DNA from: Acidimicrobiaceae bacterium
Lineage (GTDB): Bacteria > Actinomycetota > Acidimicrobiia > Acidimicrobiales > RAAP-2
DNA length: 34,396 bases
Assembly: GCA_003170315.1 (NCBI GenBank)
Contig: PNAH01000010.1
Coordinates: 1 to 34,396 of the forward strand
Reading direction: 5' to 3'
Under the pieces are notes generated by a model. The model was not told the origin of the DNA and ran no database searches. It saw nothing but the letters and a program-made list of their open reading frames with translations. Positions 1 through 8,672 of this stretch are shown here, piece by piece; within the stretch, counting starts at the first letter, position 1; each line of letters opens with the position of its first letter. The position numbers were made by a program, and so were the translations under genes.

Positions 1-851
1 TCACCGATGGCCGTGAAGATGAAGTCCGTGTGCTGTTCGGGCACGTAACCCAGGTTCGTCTGGAGTCCCTTGAAGAGACCGGCGCCGGCTATGCCGCCCG
101 AACCTATGGCGTTCTTCGCGTTGTCGACGTTGTAGATGTACTGCGCCCAATGCGGGCTGGTCGAATTCTGATGGAGGAAGGCCGCGAACCGGTCAATGGC
201 GTAGCGCTGTACGAGATCCAGATAGAACGCCAGGACAATGCCGATCGAGCCGAGGACGGCGAGCAGCGTCAGCAGTCGAGGCGGCACCCCGGCCACGACG
301 AGCATGGCACTGACGGTCAACACGATGATGATCGACGTGCCGAGGTCGGGTTGCAGGACAATGAGCAGGAGCGGCACCGCCGCCATCACCAAGAGTCGCG
401 CGACGTCGTACATGGTGAGTCCGTCCGGCCTTCGTTGACAGAAGGTGGCAATCGCGAGAATGATGATTAAGACCGTGAATTCACTGGGCTGTATCTGCAA
501 GATGCCGATGCTGTACCAGCGCTGGGCGCCGAGCGCCGATTTGCCGATGAAGTACACGCCCACCAGTCCGAGCAGCGCGCACACGTAGAACGGCGTGGTG
601 ACGATCTCGAGGCGTCGGTAGTCGATCAGCGACACGACGTACATCACGACGACGCCGAGTCCGACGAAGAAGGCCTGTCGCTCCAAGTAGTAGTGGGGAT
701 TGTCCCCGGCGTTGATCAGGCCCTGGCGCGTCGCGCTGTAAATCATGATGACGCCGGTGACGCCGAGGGCGATGAGTCCACAGGCCAAACCGAGGTCCAG
801 TCGGTCCTTCGAGCGAATGCGCGACGACATCGTGTTGATGGTGTCGGTCAT
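1..851 (-). CDS. rodA: RodA, SEDS peptidoglycan glycosyltransferase (C-terminus cut by window edge)
   Basis: RodA polymerises glycan strands of peptidoglycan from lipid II in the membrane, working with a class B penicillin-binding protein during elongation. About 283 residues are visible; the frame runs off position 1, so the C-terminus is missing. The N-terminus has a first membrane segment ending in GVIMIYSAT, further hydrophobic segments, the conserved QPDLGTS stretch carrying the SEDS aspartate, and a late motif GYVPEQHTDFIFTAIGE. The LQTNLGYVPEQHTDFIF wording fits RodA better than FtsW, which is why I chose that name. The ATG at 851 overlaps the aroE stop codon by 4 nt (ATGA), indicating translational coupling. 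The partner PBP2 gene may lie just beyond the left edge, but this cannot be seen. Confidence 0.9.
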   Translation of the reverse strand, partial: MTDTINTMSSRIRSKDRLDLGLACGLIALGVTGVIMIYSATRQGLINAGDNPHYYLERQAFFVGLGVVVMYVVSLIDYRRLEIVTTPFYVCALLGLVGVYFIGKSALGAQRWYSIGILQIQPSEFTVLIIILAIATFCQRRPDGLTMYDVARLLVMAAVPLLLIVLQPDLGTSIIIVLTVSAMLVVAGVPPRLLTLLAVLGSIGIVLAFYLDLVQRYAIDRFAAFLHQNSTSPHWAQYIYNVDNAKNAIGSGGIAGAGLFKGLQTNLGYVPEQHTDFIFTAIG

Positions 852-1630
852 GCGATCACCTTCAACAGTTGCGCGGCGTCAACGGGCCGGTCCCACCACC
901 ATTGCATCTGCAGTGCCGCTTGATAGGCGAGCATGCCCAGTCCGTTCGCGCTGGGAGAGCCCGAACGCTCGTGCAGGGCTCGCCACGCCGACAAGCGAGG
1001 TTCGTAGGTGATGTCGACCGCGACGGTGTGCGCTCCCACGCCTTGCATGACGGCGACGTCGTCGACACGACCCTGGATCGGCGTGGTGTTGACGATCAAG
1101 TCCACCGGTCGGTACGTCAGTGAGAAATCGTAGACGTGTTCGTAGCGCGCGACCAGCGCTTCGACCTTAACTTCGTTGCGCGCGTGCACGGCCACCGACG
1201 CGACTCCGGCGCGAATGAGTCCGTCGATGATGGCGCTCGCCGCTCCCCCGGCCCCGAGCACGACCACGTGCGTGCCTTCGACGTTCAGACCGAACTGCCC
1301 GCGAACGGCGTTAACGAATCCGTCACCGTCGGTGGAGGCGCCCAAGAGTTTCCCGTCGCGCATCAGCAGCGAATTGACGGACTGCGTTCTCGTCGCTACT
1401 TCGTCGAGTTCGTCGCAAATCTCGACCCCGAATCCCTTGAGGGGCATCGTCAGTGACAGGGCGTCGAACTCTTTGCGCACCACCTTGTTCAACTTCGCCT
1501 TGTCTTTAGCGCCCAGTTCGACGCGTCGCGACGATCCTTCGAATCCGACCATGGCCAGGGCCGCGTCGTGCAGCTGGGGAGTGAGCGAGTGATCGATCGG
1601 TGAACCGGCCACGCCGAGTCGCCACTTCAT
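848..1630 (-). CDS. aroE: Shikimate dehydrogenase
   Basis: AroE reduces 3-dehydroshikimate to shikimate with NADPH in the aromatic amino acid pathway. The 260-residue length is normal. Visible motifs are GSPIDHSLTP at residues 9-18 (shikimate-binding loop), SLTMPLKG with the catalytic lysine near residue 64, STDGDGF with the substrate-contacting aspartate near residue 100, the nucleotide-binding turn GAGGAASA, and the C-terminal QAALQMQWW helix. The family usually reads NVTxPxK at the lysine; here it is LSLTMPLK, a mild variation. It sits between mltG (4-nt overlap at its start) and rodA (4-nt overlap at its stop), so it is part of the long minus-strand run. Confidence 0.93.
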   Translation of the reverse strand: MKWRLGVAGSPIDHSLTPQLHDAALAMVGFEGSSRRVELGAKDKAKLNKVVRKEFDALSLTMPLKGFGVEICDELDEVATRTQSVNSLLMRDGKLLGASTDGDGFVNAVRGQFGLNVEGTHVVVLGAGGAASAIIDGLIRAGVASVAVHARNEVKVEALVARYEHVYDFSLTYRPVDLIVNTTPIQGRVDDVAVMQGVGAHTVAVDITYEPRLSAWRALHERSGSPSANGLGMLAYQAALQMQWWWDRPVDAAQLLKVIA

Positions 1631-2640
1631 CCGATACCCCGGGATTGGGCCAGTTTCTCCTCTTTCAACTGCTGGGCGAAGGTCGTGGAGAAGGCCATCG
1701 TGCCGTCTTGGTTGATCAGCGTGAAGTAGAGCCAGGTGCCGAGCGGCGGGTGCAGCGTCGCGCGCAAGGCGATCGTCGAGACGGTGCAGATGGGGGTCGG
1801 GGTCAGACCGGTGTTCAAATAGGTGTTGTAGGGCTCTTGGGCTTGGAGCATCGCCGGGGTCACCGTTCCGCCGTCCTTACCGAGGTAGTACAGCACCGTG
1901 GCGTCCATTTGGAGAGGCCCGCCGCGCGCGAGCCGGTTGTAGATGACCCGTGCGACCTTGGGCATGTTCACCGGGTAGTACCCCTCCTTCTCGACAATGG
2001 AGGCGGCGATGACCAGTTGGTAGGCGTTCAGTCCGTAGAGGTTCGTCGTCGGCGTGAGTCCTACCGACGCGGCCTGCTTCACGAATCGCCTCTCCATACG
2101 CGTCGCGAGCCGGGCCGGCGACTCGCCCGGCGCGATGACGTATTGACCGGTGCCGATAAGTCCCTCGAGCGTGCCCGACGCGCGAAACGGACTCGGCGTC
2201 GCCGCGAGCGACGCGTCGTGGACGAACTGATCCGCGAAGGAGTTGCCTTTGGCGTTCTCAACGGCGTTCGCCACCTCGTGCAAAGTCAGTCCGGCACTGA
2301 CCTCAACGGGGTAGACGTTCGGGGCCGCGCTAAAGACCGAACGCACGTGGGAGAACGACGAACCTTGCGCGATCTCGTAGGAACCGGCGGCGACCGAAAA
2401 CGAACCAAATATCGTGGTGTCGATTTGGAAGGCGAGCGCGGAGGCGATGACGCCTTTGGCGTGCATCTCGTTGGCGACGGTCGATATCGAATCACCGGGG
2501 TGCACGGTGACGATCACGTTCTTGCCCTTGCCGTGGAAAATAGGGTCGACCTGAAGGGCGAACCACGCCACCATAACGATGACGACGACAACGAGACCCG
2601 CAACGATCCGGCCCAGCGGCTTACTCAGCATTGAGCCCAT
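1627..2640 (-). CDS. mltG: Endolytic murein transglycosylase MltG (YceG family)
   Basis: MltG is an inner-membrane lytic transglycosylase thought to cut nascent glycan strands and set their length. The 337-residue protein begins with one membrane anchor (about residues 9-28) followed by a LysM-like region (VTVHPGDSISTVANEM). The catalytic domain shows SIVEKEGYYPVN with the expected catalytic glutamate, then ARVIYNRLARGGPLQMDATV, YNTYLNTGLTPTPICTVS and a C-terminal LYFTLINQDGTMAFS stretch, all typical of the family. The start overlaps ruvX by 20 nt; a second in-frame ATG three codons in (2631) is possible. It overlaps aroE by 4 nt. The ruvX-mltG-aroE order is common in actinobacteria. Confidence 0.93.
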   Translation of the reverse strand: MGSMLSKPLGRIVAGLVVVVIVMVAWFALQVDPIFHGKGKNVIVTVHPGDSISTVANEMHAKGVIASALAFQIDTTIFGSFSVAAGSYEIAQGSSFSHVRSVFSAAPNVYPVEVSAGLTLHEVANAVENAKGNSFADQFVHDASLAATPSPFRASGTLEGLIGTGQYVIAPGESPARLATRMERRFVKQAASVGLTPTTNLYGLNAYQLVIAASIVEKEGYYPVNMPKVARVIYNRLARGGPLQMDATVLYYLGKDGGTVTPAMLQAQEPYNTYLNTGLTPTPICTVSTIALRATLHPPLGTWLYFTLINQDGTMAFSTTFAQQLKEEKLAQSRGIG

Positions 2641-3037
2641 CTACATAGTTTTGCAGCATGATGACGGCGGCCGCGCTGTCGAGGCGTTCGCGAGACGCCT
2701 TGGTTGTCAATCCGGCCTCTGACAACGACTTTTGCGCCTCTCGGGTGGTGAGACGTTCATCCCACTGAAGGACCGACACTCTATCGAAGTGTTCCTGCAC
2801 TTGTGAAAAGAAATGATCGGCGTCAGTGGTACTCGCGGTGTCTCGACCGGAGAGCGCGATGGGTCGTCCAATCACAATGACCTCAATGGCCTCTTCATCG
2901 ATCAGTTCACGAAGTCGCGCCATCGTCGCGTCGTCACGAGCGATCGCTGGTCGCGGAAAGGCCATGGTCGGCTCCGAGTCGGTGACCGCAATGCCGCAGC
3001 GCTTCGTGCCGGGGTCGATGCCGAGGACTCTTGCCAT
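2621..3037 (-). CDS. ruvX: RuvX/YqgF-type Holliday junction resolvase-like nuclease
   Basis: This RNase H-fold nuclease is reported in the family to act on Holliday junctions and in pre-16S rRNA processing. At 138 residues it has the usual length. The sequence shows the first active-site aspartate in VLGIDPGTKRCGIAV, the IGRPIALSG loop (normally GxP), DERLTTREA with the central acidic residue, and a C-terminal DSAAAVIMLQNYV with the last aspartate. The ATG at 3037 follows the alaS stop by 6 nt, and the 3' end overlaps mltG by 20 nt. The alaS-ruvX pairing is widespread in bacteria and supports the call. Confidence 0.92.
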   Translation of the reverse strand: MARVLGIDPGTKRCGIAVTDSEPTMAFPRPAIARDDATMARLRELIDEEAIEVIVIGRPIALSGRDTASTTDADHFFSQVQEHFDRVSVLQWDERLTTREAQKSLSEAGLTTKASRERLDSAAAVIMLQNYVDGLNAE

Positions 3038-3043
3038 CGAGCG

Positions 3044-5593
3044 CTACAGCGCCGCCGCCGCGCTCAAGACGGCGTCGATGCCCTTCGGATCACGACCGCC
3101 TGCCAACGCCAGGTGCGCCGAGCCACCACCGCCGCCGCCGACCAGCGCCGCCAACTGTTTTACAGTCGCGGTGGCGTCCACGGATTTGTCACTCGCCACG
3201 GCAATGGACACCTTGTCCTCGAACGTCCCCACCAAAACGACCACGCGACGTCCCCGACGTTGCAGATCCGCCGCGAGCGTCCGCAGTTGTTCACCGGGAT
3301 AGCCGTCCACCCTCGCGACCAATACGTCGGAAGTGATTTGCGCGTGCAACTCTTCGGCGAAGCGTGACAGCTGCGCCTGGCGAAGCGACGAGAGTTCCTT
3401 TTCGAAGTCGCGCTGACGCTCCATAATGCGTTCCAACGCCGGTACGACGTCATCCACCGAGGATTTCAAGATCGACGCCACGGAACCAAGTGCCGTTTCC
3501 ATGTCGTGGCTCCTTTGGTAGGCGCCCATGGCACTCACGCCCTCGATTCGCCGCGTGTTCGAACCAATGGACGACTCGCTCACGATCTGAATCTGTCCGA
3601 TATCGCCGAGGCGGTCAACGTGCGTTCCGCCGCAGAATTCGAGGCTGTGGGCGCCGGCGCGCACGACGCGGACGCGGTCGCCGTATTTGTCGCCGAAGAA
3701 GGCGATCGCCCCCATGGTCTCGGCTTCCTTCTTCGTCGTCTGAATAGTGTTCACCTCTTCGTTGGCCACGACGTCGGTGTTCACCAGCGTCAAAATTTCG
3801 GCCGTCTCTTGCGGCGTCACGCCGGCGCCGTGCGAGAAGTCGAAGCGCAGCCGGTCCGGTCCCACGAACGAGCCCTGTTGACGAACGTGGTCACCCAAGA
3901 CGGTGCGAAGGCCCGCGTGCAAGAGGTGGGTCGCCGTGTGATTGCGACGCGTCGCTTCACGCCGCTCGGGATCGATGGTGGCCACCGCGACCTGACCAGG
4001 GAGCAACTCACCGGTGAAGTGTCCGCGATGGGCGAAAAGTCCGCCGGCGACGTTTTGGACGTCGAGGACTTTGAAACTACCCGTCTCGGTGACGACCATG
4101 CCGGTGTCGGCGACCTGGCCCCCGGACTCGGCGTAAAAGGGCGTCGAATCGAGGAAGAGCTCGCCGACCCCGTCTTGTCCAACGAGCGAGGCTAAGACTT
4201 CGGTCTCGACGCTGTAGCGCGACAGGTCGCGTCCGACGAATTCAGTCGTACCATGACGCTCGATGAGGTCGCGGTACTGCGCGTCATCGGCCAGGTTCAA
4301 CGCCTTGGACTTGGAACGCGCTCGCTCGCGCTGGGCGCTCATCGCTTCGTCGAAGGCGCGGCGATCCACGCTCAACCCCGACTCCGAAACAATCTCGTCG
4401 GTGAGTTCGATCGGAAAGCCGTGCGTGTCGTGCAACTTGAAGGCCACGTTGCCCGGGAATACCGTCGCGCCGCTCGACGCGACCTCGCGCTGGGCCTCTT
4501 CGAGCAACGACAGTCCGGTCTTCAGGGTTCGCGCGAAACCGGCTTCCTCGCGTTCCAGCACCTCCACGATGAGATCGCGGTCCTTGACGAGCACCGGATA
4601 GGCGAGTCCCATCTTCTCGATCGTCGCGTCGACTAGTGACGACGCCAAGGCGCGTTCGGAGCCGGCGCGGCGCGCGGCGAGGATGGCTCGACGGATGATC
4701 CGGCGCAACACGTAGCCGCGACCTTCGTTCGAAGGCAGTACGCCGTCGGCAACGAGCATGGTCATGGCGCGGCCGTGTTCGGCGATGCGTCGTATCGCCA
4801 CGTCGGTCGATTCGTCGGCGCCGTAGTTGACGTTGATGGCGCGCGACGCGGTCTCGAGCAGTGGCGCGAAGAGGTCAGTCGCGAACACCGAATCGAGTCC
4901 GTTGAGTATGGCCAGAACGCGTTCGAATCCGGCCCCGGTGTCAATATTCTTCTTTGGCAACTCGGTGAGTGTGCCGTCGCTTCCACGGTCGTACTGAGTG
5001 AAGACGAGATTCCAGAACTCGACGAATCGATCCTCGGCGCCGTGTTCGGGTCCCCCGTCGGCGCCGAACTGCGCGCCCTTGTCGAAGAAGATCTCCGAAC
5101 TCGGACCGCACGGCCCGGTCGGGCCCATCTCCCAGAAGTTGTCCTCACCGAGGCGCTGGATACGACTGGCCGGAACGCCGATGAGGTCGCGCCACAGTTC
5201 TTCGGCCTGGTCGTCCGAGGTGTGCACGGTGACCCACAGACGCTCGGGGTCGAGTCCAAAACCCTCGGTGATCAGGCCCCACGCGTAGCGAATGGCGCCT
5301 TCTTTGAAGTAGTCACCGAAGGAGAAGTTGCCCATCATTTCGAAGAAAGTCAGGTGCCGTTGCGTGGTGCCGATGATGTCGATGTCCAGGGCCCGGAAGC
5401 ACTTCTGCACCGAGACCGCGCGCGCAAAGGGCGCCGGTTCCTCTTCGGTGAAGTACGGCTTGAACGGAACCATGCCGGCGACGGTGAAGAGCAGGCTCGG
5501 ATCGTAGGGGATCAGACTCGCCGAGGGCACGACCGTGTGGCCGTTGTCAGCGAAGTAGTCCAGGAAAATGGAACGTAGTTGGGCGGCCTCCAC
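3044..5593 (-). CDS. alaS: Alanyl-tRNA synthetase
   Basis: AlaRS charges tRNA-Ala and hydrolyses mischarged Ser/Gly-tRNA-Ala. I place the start at the GTG at 5593, giving 849 residues that begin VEAAQLRSIFLDYF, which matches the usual N-terminus; an in-frame ATG 21 codons upstream (5656) would add a basic tail lying inside rarA and is less likely. The catalytic core shows GHTVVPSASLIPYDPSLLF and GMVPFKPYF. The editing domain carries HTATHLLHAGLR and FCGGTHVDRLGDI, the zinc-binding H and C residues. The end is the C-Ala domain with a GGGGGG run and HLALAGGRDP. The stop is 6 nt before ruvX. No lesion was seen. Confidence 0.95.
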   Translation of the reverse strand: MEAAQLRSIFLDYFADNGHTVVPSASLIPYDPSLLFTVAGMVPFKPYFTEEEPAPFARAVSVQKCFRALDIDIIGTTQRHLTFFEMMGNFSFGDYFKEGAIRYAWGLITEGFGLDPERLWVTVHTSDDQAEELWRDLIGVPASRIQRLGEDNFWEMGPTGPCGPSSEIFFDKGAQFGADGGPEHGAEDRFVEFWNLVFTQYDRGSDGTLTELPKKNIDTGAGFERVLAILNGLDSVFATDLFAPLLETASRAINVNYGADESTDVAIRRIAEHGRAMTMLVADGVLPSNEGRGYVLRRIIRRAILAARRAGSERALASSLVDATIEKMGLAYPVLVKDRDLIVEVLEREEAGFARTLKTGLSLLEEAQREVASSGATVFPGNVAFKLHDTHGFPIELTDEIVSESGLSVDRRAFDEAMSAQRERARSKSKALNLADDAQYRDLIERHGTTEFVGRDLSRYSVETEVLASLVGQDGVGELFLDSTPFYAESGGQVADTGMVVTETGSFKVLDVQNVAGGLFAHRGHFTGELLPGQVAVATIDPERREATRRNHTATHLLHAGLRTVLGDHVRQQGSFVGPDRLRFDFSHGAGVTPQETAEILTLVNTDVVANEEVNTIQTTKKEAETMGAIAFFGDKYGDRVRVVRAGAHSLEFCGGTHVDRLGDIGQIQIVSESSIGSNTRRIEGVSAMGAYQRSHDMETALGSVASILKSSVDDVVPALERIMERQRDFEKELSSLRQAQLSRFAEELHAQITSDVLVARVDGYPGEQLRTLAADLQRRGRRVVVLVGTFEDKVSIAVASDKSVDATATVKQLAALVGGGGGGSAHLALAGGRDPKGIDAVLSAAAAL

Positions 5594-5598
5594 GGGCT

Positions 5599-6846
5599 TT
5601 ACTCTACCGGCGGAGCGGAATTGGCCTCGTCTTCGCGTTGCACCATGACGCGCCACTGTTCGACCAGCGCCCTTTCGCGGCCGTACTCACTGGGGTCGTA
5701 GTAGCGCTGACCGATGAGCGCGTCCGGAAGATACTGCTGGGAGACCCAGCCGCGTTCGTAGTCGTGCGGGTACTGATAGTCCGTGCCGAAGCCCTGTTCG
5801 GACGCGCCGCGGTAGTTCGACCCGCGCAGGTGGTCGGGGACTTCCGTCACACCGCCCTCTTGCACAGCGCGCGTTACCGCGCCCAGGGCTCTCGTCACCG
5901 AGTTGCTCTTGGGCATCAGTGAAAGAGTGATCGTTGCGTGGGCCAAGGTGAGGCGACCTTCGGGCAGCCCGATGAACTCGACGGTTCGCGCGGCGGCGTC
6001 GGCCAGGACCAGGCCCATGGGATCGGCCAGACCGATGTCCTCGCTCGCGAGGATGACGAGGCGTCGCGCGAGGAACCGGGGGCTCTCCCCGCTCTCGAGC
6101 ATGGTGACCAGCCAGTAGAGCGCGCCGTCGGGGTCCGATCCTCGCACCGACTTGATGAAGGCGCTGATCTGGTCGAAGTGCGTATCGCGCGACTGGTGAT
6201 AGAGACGACCGTCGCGCGCCTGGGCGACGTGCTCGACCTGGACCAGGTCCGCGTCCCGGTCCTCCGCGCGCGCCAGGACAATCGCCGTATCCAACGTCGT
6301 GAGCGCGACGCGCGCGTCACCCTCGCTGGCGGTGGTGATGGCCTCGAGCGCCTCGTCGGTGAGGGAGCTCTTCCTCAGCTCCACCCCTCTTCGCACCAGC
6401 ACTTCGAGGTCGTCGTCCGACAAGGGATGCAGTCGCCACAGTGACGCGCGACTCATCAAGGCGGCGTTCACTTCGAAGTAGGGGTTCTCGGTCGTGGCGC
6501 CGATGAGGACGACTTGGCCGGTCTCGGTCGCCGGCAACAAGAGATCCTGTTGGGACTTGTTGAATCGATGGACCTCGTCAATGAAGAGCACGGTTCGCTG
6601 GTTCTGTTCACCGAGACGGTCGTGGGCACGCGACAGCGCTTCGCGCACGTCTTTCACGCCACTGGTGACGGCCGAAAGGCTCTCGACGGCGTAGCCCGCC
6701 GAGCTCGCCAGGATCCGTGCCAGCGTCGTCTTTCCCGTTCCGGCCGGCCCCCACAGGATCATGGACGTCAGTTCGCCCGCCTCCACGAAACGTCGTAAGG
6801 GGCCGTTCGGACCCACGAGGTGCGATTGACCGACCAGTTCATCCAA
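5599..6846 (-). CDS. rarA: Replication-associated recombination protein RarA (MgsA/WRNIP1-type AAA+ ATPase); 5' end uncertain
   Basis: RarA is a clamp-loader-like AAA+ ATPase that acts at stalled replication forks. Within the 415 residues from the TTG at 6846 are Walker A GPAGTGKTTL, Walker B VLFIDEVHRF, sensor-1 region LIGATTENPYFEV, arginine-finger region ALMSRASL, and the C-terminal GALYWLVTMLESGE and YPHDYERGWVSQQYLPD motifs. Homology clearly continues upstream of 6846: the same frame reads TSLFDDAVAQRLKQ then VAPLADLLRPRT, matching the RarA N-terminus. No ATG, GTG or TTG occurs in that frame between the aspS stop (6928) and 6846. A GTG at 6931 overlapping the aspS stop is one base out of frame. 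So either there is a one-base indel near 6921-6928, a non-standard start is used, or the protein is truncated. Confidence 0.88.
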   Translation of the reverse strand: MDELVGQSHLVGPNGPLRRFVEAGELTSMILWGPAGTGKTTLARILASSAGYAVESLSAVTSGVKDVREALSRAHDRLGEQNQRTVLFIDEVHRFNKSQQDLLLPATETGQVVLIGATTENPYFEVNAALMSRASLWRLHPLSDDDLEVLVRRGVELRKSSLTDEALEAITTASEGDARVALTTLDTAIVLARAEDRDADLVQVEHVAQARDGRLYHQSRDTHFDQISAFIKSVRGSDPDGALYWLVTMLESGESPRFLARRLVILASEDIGLADPMGLVLADAAARTVEFIGLPEGRLTLAHATITLSLMPKSNSVTRALGAVTRAVQEGGVTEVPDHLRGSNYRGASEQGFGTDYQYPHDYERGWVSQQYLPDALIGQRYYDPSEYGRERALVEQWRVMVQREDEANSAPPVE

Positions 6847-6927
6847 GGTGCGCGGACGCAGGAGATCAGCGAGTGGTGCGACCTGCTTGAGGCGCTGAGC
6901 GACGGCGTCGTCGAAGAGCGACGTAAC

Positions 6928-8670
6928 TCACGAACCTTTCGGCGAGATGGAGATGCGAAGTTCTCGCATCACCTTGGGCGCGACGCCCTTGGGTGCGCCG
7001 GTCATCAAGTCCGCACCCGACTGCGTCTTGGGATAGGCAATGACCTCACGGATGTTCTCTTCGCCCGCGAAAATCGCCACCAGTCGGTCGATGCCGAAGG
7101 CGAATCCAGCGTGCGGTGGCGCGCCGTACTTGAATGCGCCGAGCAGGAATCCGAAGCGACTCTCGGCCTCTTCTTCCGAGATGCCCAGCGCTCGAAAGAC
7201 CCGCGACTGGATATCGGCGCGATGAATACGAACCGACCCACTGCCGAGTTCCCAGCCGTTCAGGACCAGATCGTAAGCGCGCGAGCGAACCTTCAACGGG
7301 TCGGTTTCGATCAGGTCCATGTCGTCGGGGTGCGGCATCGTGAAGGGGTGGTGTGCGGCCATGGGGTTGCCGTTCTCGTCGACGCCTTCGAAGAGGGGAA
7401 ACTCCGTGACCCACACGTACTTGTGCGGCCCCTCGCCGACCGGCGGCGATCCCAACGTCGTTCGGATCGCCCCGAGCACGTGACACGCGTCGGCGTATTC
7501 GTCAGCCACGCAAAAGACGATGTCACCAACCTCGGCGCCATCGACGGCTGCGATTGCCGCGCGCTCGCTCTCGTGGAGAAACTTGTCCAAGGGTGAGTCG
7601 AGTCCGTCCGGGGTGATTCGGAACCACGCCAGTCCCTTGGCTCCCAGGGACTTCGCCTGTTCGGTCAGTTCGTCCAGCCGAGCGCGCGAGAAACTCGCCC
7701 CGCCGGGCACGCGTATGGCCTTGACGGTCGGCGCCGAGAACGCTTTGACCTCGGTCGCGGCGAACACGCCGGAGAGGTCTTGGAGCAGCATCTCGAATCG
7801 CAGGTCCGGCTTGTCGGTGCCGTAACGATCGAGGGCCTCAGTCCAGGTCATCGACGGGATGTCCTCGGGCCGTACGCCGGTCACCGCTTCCGCCGCGTCG
7901 AGCACGGCGACCGAGACGAATCCGAGGACGTCATCTTGATCGACGAAGCTCGCTTCCATGTCGAGCTGCGTGAACTCGAACTGTCGGTCGGCGCGCAGGT
8001 CTTCGTCACGCATGCAGCGCGCGATCTGGTAGTACCGGTCGAAACCACCGACCATCAAGAGCTGTTTGGCGATCTGCGGACTCTGGGGCAGCACGTAGAA
8101 CTCGCCCGGCTGCAAACGCGACGGCACGACGAACTCGCGTGATCCTTCCGGCGTCGGCGCCCAGAGCAGTGGCGTTTCAACCTCGCAAAATCCCTGGGCG
8201 TCCATGGCTCGGCGGATCGCCCCATTGACCACCGCGCGAAGTCGAAGATTGCGCTGCATGTGTTCGCGGCGCAGATCAAGATAGCGAAAGCGCAGGCGCA
8301 CCTGTTCGTCGATGTCGACGCGGTCATCGAGTTGAAAGGGCGGTGGCTCCGCCGTCGCCAATACTTCGACGACACAGTCGGTCAGTTCGACCGACCCGGT
8401 GTCGAGCCTGTCGTTCACGGTCCCTTCGGGACGGCGCGTCACCGTCCCGCTCACCCGTACGACGTATTCACTGCGAACGTCGACCGAGCCCTCGACGACG
8501 GCCTGAATGATGCCCGAGTGGTCGCGGACGTCGAGAAAGGCCAGGTGCTCGCCGTGTTCGCGGCGCTTGGCGACCCAGCCGCACACGCTGACCTTCGTGC
8601 CCACGTCGCTCTCGCGCAGTGACGCGCACAACAGATCGCGCATGCTCGTGGATTCGAGATTCTTCGACAT
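6928..8670 (-). CDS. aspS: Aspartyl-tRNA synthetase, probably non-discriminating (Asp/Asn)
   Basis: AspRS attaches aspartate to tRNA-Asp; non-discriminating forms also charge tRNA-Asn for later amidation by GatCAB. The 580-residue protein has the bacterial layout: OB-fold anticodon domain (residues about 20-130, GWVAKRREHG ... LDVRDHSG), class II core with the flipping loop and motif 2 (YYQIARCMRDEDLRADRQFE, residues about 215-235), the bacterial GAD insertion, and motif 3 (HAGFAFGIDRLVAIFAG). The histidine in KRREHG aligns with His31 of the non-discriminating P. aeruginosa enzyme, where discriminating enzymes usually have leucine; this substrate inference is mine. The ATG at 8670 follows the hisS stop by 2 nt; an ATG at 8643 is a weaker alternative start. 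Confidence 0.95.
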   Translation of the reverse strand: MSKNLESTSMRDLLCASLRESDVGTKVSVCGWVAKRREHGEHLAFLDVRDHSGIIQAVVEGSVDVRSEYVVRVSGTVTRRPEGTVNDRLDTGSVELTDCVVEVLATAEPPPFQLDDRVDIDEQVRLRFRYLDLRREHMQRNLRLRAVVNGAIRRAMDAQGFCEVETPLLWAPTPEGSREFVVPSRLQPGEFYVLPQSPQIAKQLLMVGGFDRYYQIARCMRDEDLRADRQFEFTQLDMEASFVDQDDVLGFVSVAVLDAAEAVTGVRPEDIPSMTWTEALDRYGTDKPDLRFEMLLQDLSGVFAATEVKAFSAPTVKAIRVPGGASFSRARLDELTEQAKSLGAKGLAWFRITPDGLDSPLDKFLHESERAAIAAVDGAEVGDIVFCVADEYADACHVLGAIRTTLGSPPVGEGPHKYVWVTEFPLFEGVDENGNPMAAHHPFTMPHPDDMDLIETDPLKVRSRAYDLVLNGWELGSGSVRIHRADIQSRVFRALGISEEEAESRFGFLLGAFKYGAPPHAGFAFGIDRLVAIFAGEENIREVIAYPKTQSGADLMTGAPKGVAPKVMRELRISISPKGS

Positions 8671-8672
8671 CG

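Noticed and set aside
1600..2634. 344-codon plus-strand open frame
   Set aside because: It is antisense to mltG, which has clear family motifs. Long antisense frames are expected with this GC-rich codon use, and the translation is Arg/Gly/Asp-rich with no recognisable domain.
3121..3145. GCC/CCG tandem repeat resembling a microsatellite
   Set aside because: It encodes the Gly-rich run in the C-Ala domain of AlaRS, a normal family feature.
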